Assembly: GCA_019925105.1 (NCBI GenBank) | Contig: JAHGAU010000002.1 | Span: 1,860,001 to 1,924,000 of the forward strand | Reading direction: 5' to 3' | Source: Niebla homalea | Taxonomy: Eukaryota > Ascomycota > Lecanoromycetes > Lecanorales > Ramalinaceae | Length of the DNA: 64,000 bases | Part shown: positions 1-11,602 of the stretch, piece after piece | How positions within the stretch are numbered: position 1 is the stretch's first letter | Layout of the letters: every line of letters starts with the position of its first letter | Position numbers and translations under genes: made by a program | The notes under the pieces: generated by a model | What the model was told of the DNA's origin: nothing | Databases searched by the model: none | Seen by the model: only the letters and a program-made list of their open reading frames with translations

Positions 1-125
1 CCTACAGAGGATGGTGACAACGAAAATATAAAGTCGCGGTACCGTGAAGTATGATCACCTCATTGTTCCACAACAAAGCAGCCTGGTTGTTAGTTTGACA
101 ATGGTATTGTCGACGGACAAAGACA

Positions 126-1169
126 TCAAGACCCAGAGCGCTTTTGAAGAGGACCGAATCTCACGAGCTCGATTTGTCGTTCAGCAAGCCTTCTCAGCTC
201 TAGCTCTCGCCTCTGCTGCTCTTCCTTCATGCGTAGAAGCCAGGCTTTTTGGTAGCTGTTCGCAATGCTGTATAGGTTGAAGCCAAGCACTGTGGCGCCC
301 GCCAGGAGAGCTACAGTCTGATCGAGCTCTTTGACGGAGACATTCGATTTCGGCACGACTCCGCGCGCAAAATGTGAGCTTGTAGCGCGTAGCCATGGCA
401 TTAATCCAGAGGGTGAATTGGTCAAGATACTGGAGCCTAAGGGCCATACTGTCCCTAAGAAGCAGAGCGGTAGGTAGAACGTGGTCATTGACGCCGTTAT
501 CCGCATTGCATAACTGTCGACGAAATTCTGCTTTGCTAGCTTTCGGGCCAGCTGCCCGACTTCGTCTGTTGCTTCCAGCTCCGGGTTTGGAAGAGGCATC
601 ACAATGTAGAGGATGATGAGGCCAATTGAAAATATTGCCAGGATGGAGAGCGTCACCAAAAGAATGATGACGATGGTTTTGAAAGTGACCAAGAAGGATC
701 TATCAAAATTCTCATAGATGTGATTTCCCACGTGTGGCGAAAAAGAAAGATAGCACTCCGCTGCAAAACAGAAGAGTCCAGCAGCAGCGAGCAAGCATGC
801 ACGTCTGATGCACTTGAAGCCGACCGCTAGCAGAAATAGGATGACGTCTATGGCCAAAAAGGCCTCGATCACAATCAAAGATGCTTCTATGGAAGCCGAT
901 CTTTGCTCGCTCGTTCCATTGAGAGCAGAAGCCGCGGTTCTAGAGAAGGAACGCACGTGGCTGATCAGATCCCCGGCTGCAACATTTGGGAAGATAAGAG
1001 TGGCAATTACATCCGCGGTGATAGCATCGTCATTGCGTTTGCGTCGGTGTAGCCCAAAGGAGATCATGCAGGAGAGAGCGGTGAGATACCAGCCTATCGT
1101 AGCTCCTGGGCCATAAAAGGAAGAAACCAGAGCGAAATGTTTTGTCTCATTGGGAGAAGCTGAGCACAT
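126..1169 (-). CDS. Multi-pass membrane protein of unknown function
   Basis: This is a single open frame of 347 codons starting at the ATG at 1169. The protein has about six hydrophobic segments: near residues 12-40, 92-117, 125-147, 160-195 (long, perhaps two helices), 222-248 and 285-308. It ends in a charged, probably coiled-coil tail rich in E, R and Q (around residues 310-345), which would lie in the cytoplasm. I recognise no family or catalytic motif. No intron signal is needed to keep the frame open. The even spread of membrane helices supports a real gene rather than a chance frame. Function unknown. Confidence 0.65.
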   Translation of the reverse strand: MCSASPNETKHFALVSSFYGPGATIGWYLTALSCMISFGLHRRKRNDDAITADVIATLIFPNVAAGDLISHVRSFSRTAASALNGTSEQRSASIEASLIVIEAFLAIDVILFLLAVGFKCIRRACLLAAAGLFCFAAECYLSFSPHVGNHIYENFDRSFLVTFKTIVIILLVTLSILAIFSIGLIILYIVMPLPNPELEATDEVGQLARKLAKQNFVDSYAMRITASMTTFYLPLCFLGTVWPLGSSILTNSPSGLMPWLRATSSHFARGVVPKSNVSVKELDQTVALLAGATVLGFNLYSIANSYQKAWLLRMKEEQQRRELELRRLAERQIELVRFGPLQKRSGS

Positions 1170-2379
1170 GTTTTGTCTGATGTATCTATTGTGAGATTAC
1201 AAGGGGCGGCAGCGTCTCATCATAGGTATCAGACAAAAAAGGTACCTAAGCGTAAAGAAATTAGGGTTGGAGTTCAGCCTGATATGCGAAAAAACCTTTT
1301 GGCGTGTTCAAAATCAAGATCCGTTCCTTGGCATTCTGGCTGAATACTCGGCATACCAATTGTTTAGTGAATCAACAATGTTAGTTTTTGGGGTAAGTCC
1401 TACGTAGTGGGGTCTGGGCGGAGTCGAGATGCCAAGGACTTGACGTTGATTTTGAAAACGCTAATTAGCACTACTAGACAATCACTACACCACCATTCCT
1501 AGTAACAAGGGATGCAGTACGCATCTCAAGTGATGAGAAGTTCCCGGTGCAAGACCTACGCAGCTCTACTTGACATTGAAAGGTTCAGAAGCCTTTAAAT
1601 GATGGGTATTCCTTCATGCTCTCAGAGCTTGCTTGCAGGACTCTGTGGAAAGCACCTCGCAAAAAGGAAGATATTTCTGTACACTCGACACCAGCATTTA
1701 TTAGATGCCCTCGTACGTACGCCTGAAGCTGATCTGTGGCGGCGTGGTGGATCGCAGCTCTATTTCCACTCCTAGCTTTGATTCATTTTGGTCATAAATC
1801 GCTGTCTTGTGCTTCTTGATGCACTTGTTCGTTCACCATATGACATTTTTCTTGACCGCAACTGGCTATCAACGAAGGAGGACAAGTGGAAGGATGGGTA
1901 AGGAGTGGCACGAGGACAATATGTGCATCTGCATCCTTGCACTGTTGCAGGACACTAGTCTCTTGAAAGGGGGCCAGGGTGGCCGCCTCGCAGGAGGCGA
2001 GACAAGGCTGAAGGTGGACGAGCGAGTGCTGCACGAAGTGCGCGAAAACGGCATCTGTTCAAAACATCGGGAGTGCATCGATAGTGATCCAACATCTGAA
2101 GCAGCTAGTCTGACAACACAGCGAATTGCACTCCGTAGTCCATCTATCGATATCAGGAGCTCTGCTATTGTCAGTCGACGCTGGTGTCAGAATGATCTGT
2201 GGCCTGCAGACGTAGGAATGGCTTCGCCTCTGGCCCGCATCGAAGTGCTACTCACTCAGAGGGTATGCTGACTACGACGGTGGATGCTCGTGATTAATTT
2301 GTCAAGGTCTGCGCCAAACTTGCAGACACAGGCCAACGGAAAATTGCAGGAATGTGCGCGTAGTCAGGCTAACACGCGT
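1170..2379. other. Intergenic, nothing recognised
   Basis: About 1.2 kb between the membrane protein and the ankyrin remnant. It has only short frames without family features. The first part probably holds the promoter of the minus-strand gene. An open frame at 1807-2271 (+) shows no recognisable protein features. Confidence 0.4.
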
Positions 2380-3090
2380 GTACGGCAGGGCTATCATCCA
2401 GGCATTAATCGAGCATGGTGCCAACATCACCGTGACATTATGGACTCTCATGTGGTTGCAAACTATTCAGGTCTTTCTTTCAGCCAGGGGATTGTCCAAG
2501 GGCGCAGCGCATTGATGATCGCCGCTCTACCGCAAATGAAGAAGCCGTACATATCCTGCTTCGCACCCGCGCTGATCATGGATACTGCTCGTGCCCAAAC
2601 GAAACTTCACGAGGATCTCTGACACTTCGTCACCATGCATGACAGACACCCCGCTTGCTTGTGCCATCACAGGAGGGAACGGGTCCATTGTTGAGACTTT
2701 TCTCGCTCTTGGATTTGAACCCAACGTGAAGAGTCGGTTCTGGTCTCCACTCCATTAGGCATACTTGTGCTATTCTGAAAGGGGATCGAGGATGCGTATC
2801 ATACGATCATTACTCGAGAAAGGGGCAGAAATCAATGACTGCTCTGCAGAATCTGGTACGCCGCTCATACTCGCTATGTGGTTTGGTTTGCATTTTGTGG
2901 TTCGCCTCCTGATCAAATTCGGAGCTGACAAGCATTCTGCCAGGGGACTTCCTGCCACCAAGATCGGATGCAAGACCCCTCTAGATGCCGCTCTCGGTGA
3001 TATTTCCTCGCGGCATGCCTTTTTATCACCGACCAATTCCAAATTAGCATTGTCATCGGAGCTGGTAGCGAGGACGCAGCAATGACAGTG
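2380..3090 (+). pseudogene. Decayed ankyrin-repeat protein gene
   Basis: Ankyrin-like helices appear one after another but in different frames. Near 2391 there is AIIQALIEHGANIT. Near 2560 there is an AVHILL-like stretch in another frame. From 2638 comes TPLACAITGGNGSIVETFLA ending in a stop (TAG) at 2756-2758. From 2795 there are IIRSLLEKGAEIND and GTPLILAMWFG followed by VRLLIKFGADK. The motif order (TPL..A, LL..GA.) is that of ankyrin repeats, which mediate protein-protein contacts. The frame breaks and stops do not coincide with convincing splice sites, so I read it as an inactivated gene. The base composition is ordinary, so RIP is not an obvious cause. A heavily spliced live gene is the alternative. 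Confidence 0.6.
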
Positions 3091-3697
3091 AGCCCTAGAA
3101 TGGTGCCTGAACGATTAGTGTTCGCAACACTGGGAAGCGATGGTCAATTAGCAAAGTTTCTGGCCTGGGTCCAGTCACGCTTGCTGAATTCAGTGATTAC
3201 TGCAAATTTCAAGTCCATCGTGATGGATTGGGATGACCCTCGAGTAGCTCTCGAGGACAAGGGTGCGAGTATCGAGACACGGGCTCGTCCGAGTCAGGAA
3301 TGAGACCCTCTCGTATCCCTATCGTGGTCATACTTCTTTGCGTTGTGACCTTTACAATTGTTGTGTAACGGCCAAGATCCCCTGTTGTGGCTTGTTCGAA
3401 ATAGAAGGTATCGCACATGTTCCCCCTGATCCCTTGAGTAATCCCACGATCTGATAAAAGGAAGTGAGGTCATAGCTTGTTCAGCTTTGAATGCATCTTA
3501 TTAAGAAGAAGGACGGCATCCCATATTCCTTTGTCTACCTCGATGGCCTTTATCTCGATTTGCATTGTATCCCCCTTTCTCTTGGCGATCACGAATCTCT
3601 ATGTATATCATCACTCCGACTTGATTTGGTAACCACTGCGCAATCCTTTGCTTTAGCTCTTCTCACAACTGAAAAGAATCTTTCTTCGACTTTCACC
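3091..3697. other. Intergenic and 5' leader of the next gene
   Basis: No gene recognised. The last 200 bases are pyrimidine-rich (CTTT and TCTT runs), typical of a fungal promoter and leader, and stay open in the frame of the downstream gene back to 3491 by chance. Confidence 0.4.
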
Positions 3698-6067
3698 ATG
3701 TCAGGTCTTCTTAATCGGGTATTCTCCGCTTCCTCATCCTCGAGACCAAAATATCAGTCCGAAGCGCAACCCAGATCACTCGATGTACCACCACCACTAC
3801 CACCAGCCTCAACATGGGCTCGTCACCGAGGTCCGGACCATCGCCGCACGGTCAGCTTTGACGCAATCAGCGCGGACTCCTCCAAAGACGACCCGCGAGC
3901 CGAGCTCCTTGTCCTACGGAAGGAGAATAGGCGCTTCAAGCGAAAGATTGAGCATCTCGCCCACCGAAAGGACGTCTTTCACAATCTGCTCGAGAAATCC
4001 GGCATCGAAATTCCAGATGTGCCGGAAACACCATCTCCCCAATCAGACGAAGATGATGAGCTCGCCGTCACTGGCCCTGTCAAACGCTTGGATACCGCGA
4101 CTTCCAGGACCAAAAGTCCAGACCCTATTCCCTACTGGATAAACCCTTCGAGCCCTCAATCAAAACTCCTCCAGGTCCTTATTGCCATCCTTCTTGGTCG
4201 GGCGCGCACCCTAGTCTGCGTATTACCTTCCGACCACACCAAAATCGAATCCCTTGCCACAGAAGCTCAGGCGAACGCCTTCCATCCGTCACTTAATAAA
4301 GACAGAGCATTGATCGCTCACTGTCATTTCTACCTTGGCCTTGCGAAATTTCGGCAAGGGAGCTATCCAGAGGCTGCGGAATACCTGGATGACGCGAGAG
4401 CGGCAGTGGTGGGCGGCTATCTGAAGGGAGAGTTAGTTGATGAGTGGGTCGAGAGGTGCAGGGATGCTATGGGGGAGACGCAGTCTCCCATCAGGAATGA
4501 TACCGATGTTCCCTCAGAGCGAACATCCCAAACCCCAAAGGAGAAAGGCAAAGCACCTCTACACGAGTGGACTCCTCCCACCGCCAACACCGCGGCCGTT
4601 CCACTACCCGCCATAGTCGCCCCGACCCGTCACCACTCCTCCGCCGCCCTATCCGAAACCACGATTCATCCCCCCTCCCCTACACCCCCAACCCCGTTCC
4701 GCCCATCCTACCTCCACAGCTACGCCAATCCCTCCTACCGCTCCCGCTCCCCGTCACCGCGCCCTCTTCCCACAGACTTCCCCGTCCTCGAGCTGATCAA
4801 CAGCCATGGCAATTCCAGCACCACCATCAGGCCGACATCCCCCAATGCCTTCTCCTCAGGCGGAGGATTCTCCTCCCCACCCAGCTCAATGGAAGGGACG
4901 CCCGAGATGGCACAGGGGGCTTTTGGACCGTTTGTTCCCACCCATAGGAGGGGCAGAAGTGGTGGCGGTGGAAGTGATGGTGGCATCAGCAGTAGACTGG
5001 CATTCTGGGAGAACCAGCGTGGGGGTAGTGAGTCTGACAACTCGTCTGTTGGTGGAAGTGATCGACAACAGAGGAGTGCGTCGCCTGAGGAAGCTGGGCA
5101 GCAGCAGTATCAGTTGCCTTCTGTGCCGGAAGACGAAGAATCAGCTGATGATGATGATAATAGCGAGGATGAGCAGCGCCGCCAGTTCCTCGATCATCAC
5201 GACACTTCCTCCTCCGCCTCCTCTTCCAACAACAACAACAACAATTACAACCAAGAGAGTCCTGCAGCAGCAGCACCGAATCACGACGAAGTGCTGGCGG
5301 ACTATTTCACCTCGCGGCGCCCGCATCCCCACCGCAGCGATTCCGCCTCCTTCAGAAGCAGCGCCTCGTTCTCGCTCTCCGGCGCGGCGAGGAGGCGGCG
5401 AACCACCGACGAGAGCCCCATCGCGGGCCAAGGCGAGGTCCTAGCGAACTTCTGGTCCTCCCGTGCCAACTCCATCAGGTCGGAGCATGCTGCTCCTCCC
5501 TCCCCCCCCGCCTCCTCCTCCCCCTCCTCACGGATCCATCAGCCTTCCTCCTCCTCCCGCACCGGTTCCATGAAGAGGTCCGAGGTCGTGTCGGACCTCG
5601 AGCATCCTCCTCGTGCTGCCAGCACGGGCGGTTCGGTGCCGGTGGGGACGCTTCCCGGCGTGGGCGCGATGAGGAGGTCGTCCAGGGCGCACTCCCTCAT
5701 CAGCCAGGCATCAAGGACCGGCTCGCTGCACTCGGTGCCGGAGAGCGAGGAGGCTGAAGAAGCGGACGCGAGCGCGAGCGCGAGGAGGCCCGTGGGCGAG
5801 ATGATCGCGAGGAAATGGAAGAGCGAGAGGGAGCGGATCCACAGCCCGAGGGTTTCGAGGAGGGAGAGCGCGGCTGGGTCGCGGGTGCCGAGTATGGCTG
5901 GGTCGAGGAGGGGAAGTGGAAGTGGAAGTGGCACCGGGAGCGAGAAAACGGGGGTGGATGATGGGTCGATAGGTGGGGATGCGGGTGGGAGTGGCAGCAA
6001 GAAGAAGAAGCGGAGGAGGAGGAGGGAAAGGAAGGCGTCGAGGGCAGCGGCGGCGGGGAGATCGTGA
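3698..6067 (+). CDS. Large Ser/Pro-rich, mostly disordered protein with an N-terminal helical region
   Basis: The frame is open from 3491, but I start at the ATG at 3698 because of its strong context (TTTCACCATGTC) and because the 69 codons before it look like leader sequence. This gives 789 aa. An N-terminal charged helix (about residues 63-90, RKENRRFKRKIEHL) is followed by a folded stretch of about 110 residues (150-260) with a TPR-like pair, HFYLGLAKFRQGSYPEAAEY. The remaining 500 residues are low complexity: Ser/Pro, Asn runs, acidic tracts, and a very basic Arg/Lys C terminus near 770-785. The gene has no paralogue in the window. It resembles fungal scaffold or signalling proteins of unknown role; I assign no function. 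Confidence 0.75.
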   Translation: MSGLLNRVFSASSSSRPKYQSEAQPRSLDVPPPLPPASTWARHRGPDHRRTVSFDAISADSSKDDPRAELLVLRKENRRFKRKIEHLAHRKDVFHNLLEKSGIEIPDVPETPSPQSDEDDELAVTGPVKRLDTATSRTKSPDPIPYWINPSSPQSKLLQVLIAILLGRARTLVCVLPSDHTKIESLATEAQANAFHPSLNKDRALIAHCHFYLGLAKFRQGSYPEAAEYLDDARAAVVGGYLKGELVDEWVERCRDAMGETQSPIRNDTDVPSERTSQTPKEKGKAPLHEWTPPTANTAAVPLPAIVAPTRHHSSAALSETTIHPPSPTPPTPFRPSYLHSYANPSYRSRSPSPRPLPTDFPVLELINSHGNSSTTIRPTSPNAFSSGGGFSSPPSSMEGTPEMAQGAFGPFVPTHRRGRSGGGGSDGGISSRLAFWENQRGGSESDNSSVGGSDRQQRSASPEEAGQQQYQLPSVPEDEESADDDDNSEDEQRRQFLDHHDTSSSASSSNNNNNNYNQESPAAAAPNHDEVLADYFTSRRPHPHRSDSASFRSSASFSLSGAARRRRTTDESPIAGQGEVLANFWSSRANSIRSEHAAPPSPPASSSPSSRIHQPSSSSRTGSMKRSEVVSDLEHPPRAASTGGSVPVGTLPGVGAMRRSSRAHSLISQASRTGSLHSVPESEEAEEADASASARRPVGEMIARKWKSERERIHSPRVSRRESAAGSRVPSMAGSRRGSGSGSGTGSEKTGVDDGSIGGDAGGSGSKKKKRRRRRERKASRAAAAGRS

Positions 6068-6341
6068 GGGAATGAAGGGACTTCCAACACGGATGGACGA
6101 TTTGATTTTTATTTTGCTTTTTTATGTTTTTTTTTTTTGGTAAATTACTGGAAGAAGTTGGTTGGTCGGTCGATATGACCATTCTCGGCAACTACAAGCA
6201 GAAATGGTGCTATACTTGTCGGGAAGTTTAGAGTATGTGGACGCTTTTGGTGCATATATGTACTTGGATGCTCTTATTTTATATGAAACGTCGCTCTGCT
6301 TGGGCCTTGTTTGCGGGCACGTAGCCACACCTTTCCTCCTC

Positions 6342-7388
6342 TTAGAACAGCGCGGTCACAGAGTCTGATGACCTGGGATTATCCTGGTATCTCTCACAAC
6401 CACAGTTCCACTCCCCCCTTCCACTCCCCCTTCCCCCCACACCGCCCCCCGCCCCCCACAAGCGCCCCCAACTACCCCACATGAACCTTTCAAGGCCACA
6501 GCTCCTCGCACTTCCACTCCCCCTCCCCACCTTCCTTCTTGCCCTCCTCCCCTTGCTCGTCACAAAGGTATACAGCCACCTCCTCGCCGTCTCGGGATTA
6601 CTGAGATCCGTCTGCTCCACCTCATCCGGCTTAATAACCACGACGCGAAAATTCGCCCTCGCCAAGGGATCCTGCAGATCCATCACCTTCCGCCCCAACC
6701 GATGCTCCGGATCCGGCTCCTGGCCCCCATGCGTCGGCGTCCCCGGCGGCGGGTTCCTCCAACTGCCCCTCATCCCGGGCGAGCAATTCCCAAAATGCCC
6801 CGTCAACTCCCTTTCCCACGACCACTCCGCCACCAGGCCCTCATCCAGCACCCGCATCCGGCGCCCGACCTCGCTCTTCACGGCCCGGACCCCGGAACTG
6901 ACCTGGCCCGGCACATCCCCGCGGTGCGGCTCCTCGATATCATTCCCCAGCACCCAGGCCGACCCGCGGATCCGCCACTGGCACCCGACCTCCTTGATCC
7001 AATACACGGCCTCGACGGGCCCCCCGCCACCGGAACCCTGGACCTGGGCGTCGTCGTCCGCGCGGCCCGCGGAGGTGGCGAAGAGCTCGGAGACCTTGTG
7101 CATGCGCACGTCGGTGGTGAAGGTCGGCATGTCGGAGGTGTAGGCGCGCGGGTTGCGCGGCGCGTCGTTGTGCTTGTTGGGCGGGAGGGTGGACCACATG
7201 CCTCGGTGGATGCAGAACCGTGCGCGCGGCAGGTAGCCGGATGTGCTGGGAGCGGAGGCGGGGCCCCCCGGTGCGGGGGTGAGTGAGGCGAGGACGAATT
7301 CGGGGGAGGGCATTTGGGCGAGGTGGTCTTGGAAGGTTTGGGACCAGGGGGCGGGGGGGACGGAGAGGTGGGATGTTGTGGTTGACAT
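6342..7388 (-). CDS. Pyridoxamine 5'-phosphate oxidase-like FMN-binding protein (Alr4036 family)
   Basis: Open frame of 348 codons from the ATG at 7388. The N-terminal 200 residues follow the Alr4036-type FMN-binding split-barrel plan: APWSQTFQDHL at the start, ASLTPAPGGPASAPSTSG, then ARFCIHRGMWSTLP, a TSDMPTFTTDVRMHKV strand and the VEAVYWIKEVGCQWRIRG strand. Relatives in budding yeast are small proteins of uncertain substrate, so the reaction (FMN-dependent oxidation or cofactor binding) is inferred from the fold. An ending such as LERFMWGSW is usual, but here it is followed by a Gly/Arg-rich tail of about 45 residues that may be wrong if a C-terminal intron was missed. It lies downstream of CHO2 on the same strand with no obvious link. 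Confidence 0.7.
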   Translation of the reverse strand: MSTTTSHLSVPPAPWSQTFQDHLAQMPSPEFVLASLTPAPGGPASAPSTSGYLPRARFCIHRGMWSTLPPNKHNDAPRNPRAYTSDMPTFTTDVRMHKVSELFATSAGRADDDAQVQGSGGGGPVEAVYWIKEVGCQWRIRGSAWVLGNDIEEPHRGDVPGQVSSGVRAVKSEVGRRMRVLDEGLVAEWSWERELTGHFGNCSPGMRGSWRNPPPGTPTHGGQEPDPEHRLGRKVMDLQDPLARANFRVVVIKPDEVEQTDLSNPETARRWLYTFVTSKGRRARRKVGRGSGSARSCGLERFMWGSWGRLWGAGGGVGGRGSGRGEWNCGCERYQDNPRSSDSVTALF

Positions 7389-7948
7389 TGTTGCGGAGAG
7401 GGGGGCTTGAGGCGGCAGGTGGTGGTTGTGGTGGGGGATGGTGCTGCTGGTGTGGGAGAGGAGGGTGCGGAGGCGATGAAGGGGAGCTATGGTGGTGGTG
7501 GGTGATGGTGTTGCCAGCGCTGCTTAGGTCTCAATGGTTTACTGGCGGCGTAAGAGATGATGAGACTTGGAGGAGGAAGAGATATTACTGGATGAAGATG
7601 CAAAGGTAGGGCATTATTGTGAAAATGGTGACGTCGAGATGCGCCGGAACCGGACTCGGGCCATCTCCCCCTTTTTTTACGAGATCTACCTAACCTTATA
7701 TGAATCATATTATGATCGCGTGCTTTTCAAGCAGGAGACAGCATTGGATATGAAAATGATGTTGACGTTCGTTTCTCCATATGTAAATATATAACCTTTT
7801 GCCCACTCTCCTTGTGGTAAAGCAGCTGCTTTGGGTATATAATGTCTGCTTTATACATGAATTTCCATCTCTCATATCGACTTTACGTGCTATCACTTCA
7901 TCTCCGTGGGTGTGTTCCGTCCTCTTGATATCGATGAGAATTGTTGCT
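7389..7948. other. Intergenic between two minus-strand genes
   Basis: Promoter side of the FMN-binding gene and 3' side of CHO2. The part near 7390-7510 is strongly G-rich on the plus strand (TGGTGG and GGGGG runs). No gene is seen. Confidence 0.4.
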
Positions 7949-10714
7949 TCACCAGTCTTCGTCAGAACTCGTAGTCTGAGGAGCAGGGGATATGAGACAG
8001 CTTACCAGTACTTGCTTGGCGCTACAGACACGCCACGCCAAATTGCGGACATTTCCATCGGCTTTGACAACTTCAGGGGCGAACTCGATACCAAACCTGA
8101 CACTCATCATTAGCACCGATACATTAGGTGGTGGTAGATTTAGGTAGACATACATTTGACGCAAAGCAAAGACTACTCTCTTGGCGTACTTGCCGTCTCG
8201 CTCGACTTGACTTCCAAACGGTTCGTCGAATGTTGCAGGGGCAATATCTGGATCTCGGTCGAAGCAGTTTCGGACGGTATTCAAGACAGCTTCTTCGATG
8301 GCGCTCTTGATCGTATGATTCGTGTCCGGAAATGCATCATCTTCATCGAATCTTGCAATGGAAATCTCAAAGGGCAGGGAAATCGCCATGACGTTATATC
8401 TGCCATTGTGATGGTATCGAAACTCGAACACCCCCGTTGTCCACCACAGCTTGTCTCCGGAGAACTCCACTTCTCCCGACAAAAAATCCGTGTCTTCGCC
8501 GTCTTTGCGCTGTTTTCCCGATACCCGGGCATCGCTCACGAGAACGCCTCTGTCGGCCACGATCGAGCCGAACTGGTCTTTGTTGGTAGCCACCCACCGG
8601 CCTTGAGAACCGATGCGGGTGACTTCTCGCGACGCGTTATCTGCCACCATGTAGAGGCCTATCCAATCCTTCTTGCTGTGGTTCAAAGGGGCGGTCCATC
8701 GGACTTTGATTGGAGCGCCATATTCGAAGGCAGATGCAGTGATATCGGCCCCGGGATCTTGTTTGGATCGCAGGCTAAGTGATGCACCGCTAAGCTCAAT
8801 CGAATAGTCTTTGGGATCGAAGCCGGCCAAATCGGGAGACAATTGAGTGATGCTGATTCGGGCTGGATGCTTGAACATGGAAGTGGTGTCTTTCACGAAT
8901 AAACTGACGCCTGCGGCCACTTTCGGTCTGGCGGCATCAATGAGGTCTTCCAATGAATCGAGTGTGTCCTCTAGCATCTTGTCTACGCTACCCTGCCACT
9001 GAAAGAGCTGAGGCGGCAGTGATCTCTTCAAGCTTTTCGTCAGACCTGACTCATTACGTAGGTTCTGACCGTACAGCTTCTGCATATGGGGCTGCTCGAC
9101 AAGTTGAATGAAGGCAAGGGTCAAGATGTGGCTTAGAAGGGCAAGTGAGAATATGGCCGTGCTTCCGGTAATGAGTGCGGCTCCCCACACCCCGGCCAAG
9201 CCAATGACCCGTTCAGGATTGTTCAAGAAGCGGTAGATCCCACCGTAAGTCAGCTTGGGTCTTTGATCCTGGAAAAAGAAGTCCCCAAAGAACCAGCCGA
9301 ATTCGCCAAGCGAGTCGTAGATACTTATTACTGTCCATACTTGGAGGGCAATCAGTCCAGAGCCTATGACATGCTTGAAGACTGGAAGACCCTCTTTCCA
9401 GTTGTCCGGTCTGCTGTACATCTTCCAAGACGCTGCGATAAAGCTGATGTAGCAGAGGGTCATTGAGATGTGGTAGATGCCTTTCCATTGCCGCCAAGCC
9501 TCCTCAGTCGTATCACCAAACTTGAGAAAATGACGGGTCCAGCGTTTCTTGGTTGACTGGCGATTGAGTATATAACCAATACCTAATGAATACCAGAGGC
9601 GTGTGATGACTGCGTTGGCGACGAACAAAGACTGGTAGAATGGTGTTGATGGTGTCAGAATGGTGAAGGCGACAAAGTAAAATTGTAGGAGTATGACTGA
9701 ACTGTCGATGACTCGGTAGAGATCGATGTTACGAAGGCCGATCAGGTTGTGTACCGTGTGTGGCTGACCTGGTGGGCGGGCCGGAGAAGACAAGTCTGAG
9801 TTCGAGTCCGTCATTTCGGGGTTCAAGTCGCCGTCTTGGATCACCTCGGATTGACGTCTTCGTGGTGGAGGGGCATTGTAGGTTTTGTCAATGTGGGGAT
9901 TCTCCACGTAGACAAGGAAGGCGAATTGAGCAGCATGTGCAATGAGGGAAATCAGAAGGACCTTGTAGCTAGCAGCCATGAAGGAAATGCCATAATAGCC
10001 GGCATATCCAATCGAATACATTGGATGTGGAGCCATCTCGAAGACACCGTCAAAAGTCAATTCTTGGTCCATGAGGTAGAAGAAGTCGCCCCAATACCAA
10101 GCAAAGTCCTTCACGACCCTGTGGGCATCCAATTTGACCCACAAGTTGAAGCCGAACAACCCAATTCCGGTGGCCCAGCGAGCGCCTGTTTTGAATAAGC
10201 CTTCAGTGTTGGGCCTACCACCGCAAGCAATGGCAAATAGGCAATAAGCGACAAAGTCGCACATCAGGATCAAGTCGACGACCCGACGAAAGACGAGCCA
10301 AGTGTTGTATTCTACCGGGGCCTCCTCGAACTTATAGTCTTCTGGGATCTTGGTCTCCATCTCCCTCTTTAAAAGATAGTGAAGTAACGGATGCGGATTG
10401 TCGCCCTTCTTCGGATCGACAAATATCTTGGTTTGCTTCGCCCAGGCAACGAGCCTCCAATGCTTAGACTGAAGGTGCAGAAGGTAGCCGATGCCGGCAT
10501 TGTAGCATGACCTCCAGAATAGGAAAATGGCGGCGAATACAGGTACCCTGAGTGTTGAGGGTAAGAAGTACAGGGTCAAAATGTGGAGTCCAAGGACGGC
10601 AACGACGAGGACGTCGGAAGCGTTCTTTGGCTGGCTAGGGGAGAATAGCTGGGAGACCATATCGTGGGTTTGCGGGACAACGAAGACTGTTCTCTTAGTT
10701 GGCTTAGTATTCAC
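7949..10714 (-). CDS. cho2: Phosphatidylethanolamine N-methyltransferase
   Basis: Start ATG at 10714. The product converts phosphatidylethanolamine to its monomethyl form with S-adenosylmethionine, the first methylation step to phosphatidylcholine in the endoplasmic reticulum. The CHO2 family carries two PEMT-type membrane units, and both are visible: [20 protein letters not shown] in the first, and [21 protein letters not shown] in the second. Many hydrophobic helices surround them, and a long soluble C-terminal domain follows ([24 protein letters not shown]). A 57-nt intron lies at 8097-8153 (donor GTATGT, branch GCTAATG, acceptor CAG). It is a multiple of three and so does not break the frame; without it the protein reads ALRQM then [14 protein letters not shown], as in relatives. 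Spliced length is about 902 aa. A GTAAGC donor at the very end leaves the last few residues uncertain. Confidence 0.93.
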   Translation of the reverse strand: MNTKPTKRTVFVVPQTHDMVSQLFSPSQPKNASDVLVVAVLGLHILTLYFLPSTLRVPVFAAIFLFWRSCYNAGIGYLLHLQSKHWRLVAWAKQTKIFVDPKKGDNPHPLLHYLLKREMETKIPEDYKFEEAPVEYNTWLVFRRVVDLILMCDFVAYCLFAIACGGRPNTEGLFKTGARWATGIGLFGFNLWVKLDAHRVVKDFAWYWGDFFYLMDQELTFDGVFEMAPHPMYSIGYAGYYGISFMAASYKVLLISLIAHAAQFAFLVYVENPHIDKTYNAPPPRRRQSEVIQDGDLNPEMTDSNSDLSSPARPPGQPHTVHNLIGLRNIDLYRVIDSSVILLQFYFVAFTILTPSTPFYQSLFVANAVITRLWYSLGIGYILNRQSTKKRWTRHFLKFGDTTEEAWRQWKGIYHISMTLCYISFIAASWKMYSRPDNWKEGLPVFKHVIGSGLIALQVWTVISIYDSLGEFGWFFGDFFFQDQRPKLTYGGIYRFLNNPERVIGLAGVWGAALITGSTAIFSLALLSHILTLAFIQLVEQPHMQKLYGQNLRNESGLTKSLKRSLPPQLFQWQGSVDKMLEDTLDSLEDLIDAARPKVAAGVSLFVKDTTSMFKHPARISITQLSPDLAGFDPKDYSIELSGASLSLRSKQDPGADITASAFEYGAPIKVRWTAPLNHSKKDWIGLYMVADNASREVTRIGSQGRWVATNKDQFGSIVADRGVLVSDARVSGKQRKDGEDTDFLSGEVEFSGDKLWWTTGVFEFRYHHNGRYNVMAISLPFEISIARFDEDDAFPDTNHTIKSAIEEAVLNTVRNCFDRDPDIAPATFDEPFGSQVERDGKYAKRVVFALRQMYVYLNLPPPNVSVLMMSVRFGIEFAPEVVKADGNVRNLAWRVCSAKQVLVSCLISPAPQTTSSDEDW

Positions 10715-11602
10715 GACAGGGGGGAGGTTGAAGCCCCACCTGTCCCATCTGGCGTTCTGCCATATGTCTTTCCTGGAGTCTTTTTGACTCCTTCATGGCC
10801 ACTTGGAGCGACTGCTTCCGACTGTTGGGGCTTCCTTTCTCTTACTCCTGGGCCGTCTTCTCCATCCATTTTGGGCATATTCTCCATTTGGTGCAGCCTT
10901 CATCAATTGTAAAGACGCCAGCTTGGTTCGACGCAGCCGTCAAGCTTTCGGAAACCGTGAAATCAAGAATTGTGTTGAACAAGCCTGTGTTGTATATAGT
11001 TGAACAAAGAGTAAAGGAAGGCTTGGAAGGTAAAACCTGGAAGTGCCTCGACTAAGTCCAAGGCTAATGACGGAATCAAGGTGGGATGATATTGACGTTG
11101 ACAACCGGCTCGGCGGATGCGGTGCGCAACATCGTCAATTCTTCAACGGTGGCTCAAGCTAATGTATCGCCCCGTGGGACAACCTGACCTGAGTGGTGGG
11201 AGCGTGGTGAAGATTTGGGGATCGTGGGGGACTGCATCCATGTTTAGCGACATCGGCCATTCAGACTTGGCTTCACATAGGACTATGGTTCTAACAATTG
11301 TATACAACAGCTGTATCCATACCAGGCTGGATGTATCATTCACCTACTCCTTTTATCCACCAGTTTGCCCGCAGCAATCACTGACAGCCCTAAACTTGAT
11401 CGTGCCGGTACCTTGCATGACCGATATGGGGAACTGGGTTCGCCATTGATTGTGTAGATACGCAGCCGACGGCATAAGTTCTAGGCCAGGTACACCTTAG
11501 AACTACCCGCCTCCCTACACTGGATCCCCGTAACCTCGGCTTGGACTGTTGGAATGGATTCCTTTTCCTCGACACCATCTATCCCAATGCATCACAGCGA
11601 CT
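10715..11602. other. Divergent promoter region of cho2 and pex12
   Basis: An 888-base spacer between two start codons pointing away from each other. It must hold both promoters. No further gene or RNA recognised. Confidence 0.5.

Noticed and set aside
2705..2718. tRNA B-box-like sequence on the minus strand
   Set aside because: It lies in ankyrin-coding sequence, and no matching A box or clover-leaf stems are seen around it.
5539..6090. Long minus-strand frames opposite the Ser/Pro-rich gene
   Set aside because: They mirror low-complexity coding sequence of the plus-strand gene and have no family features.
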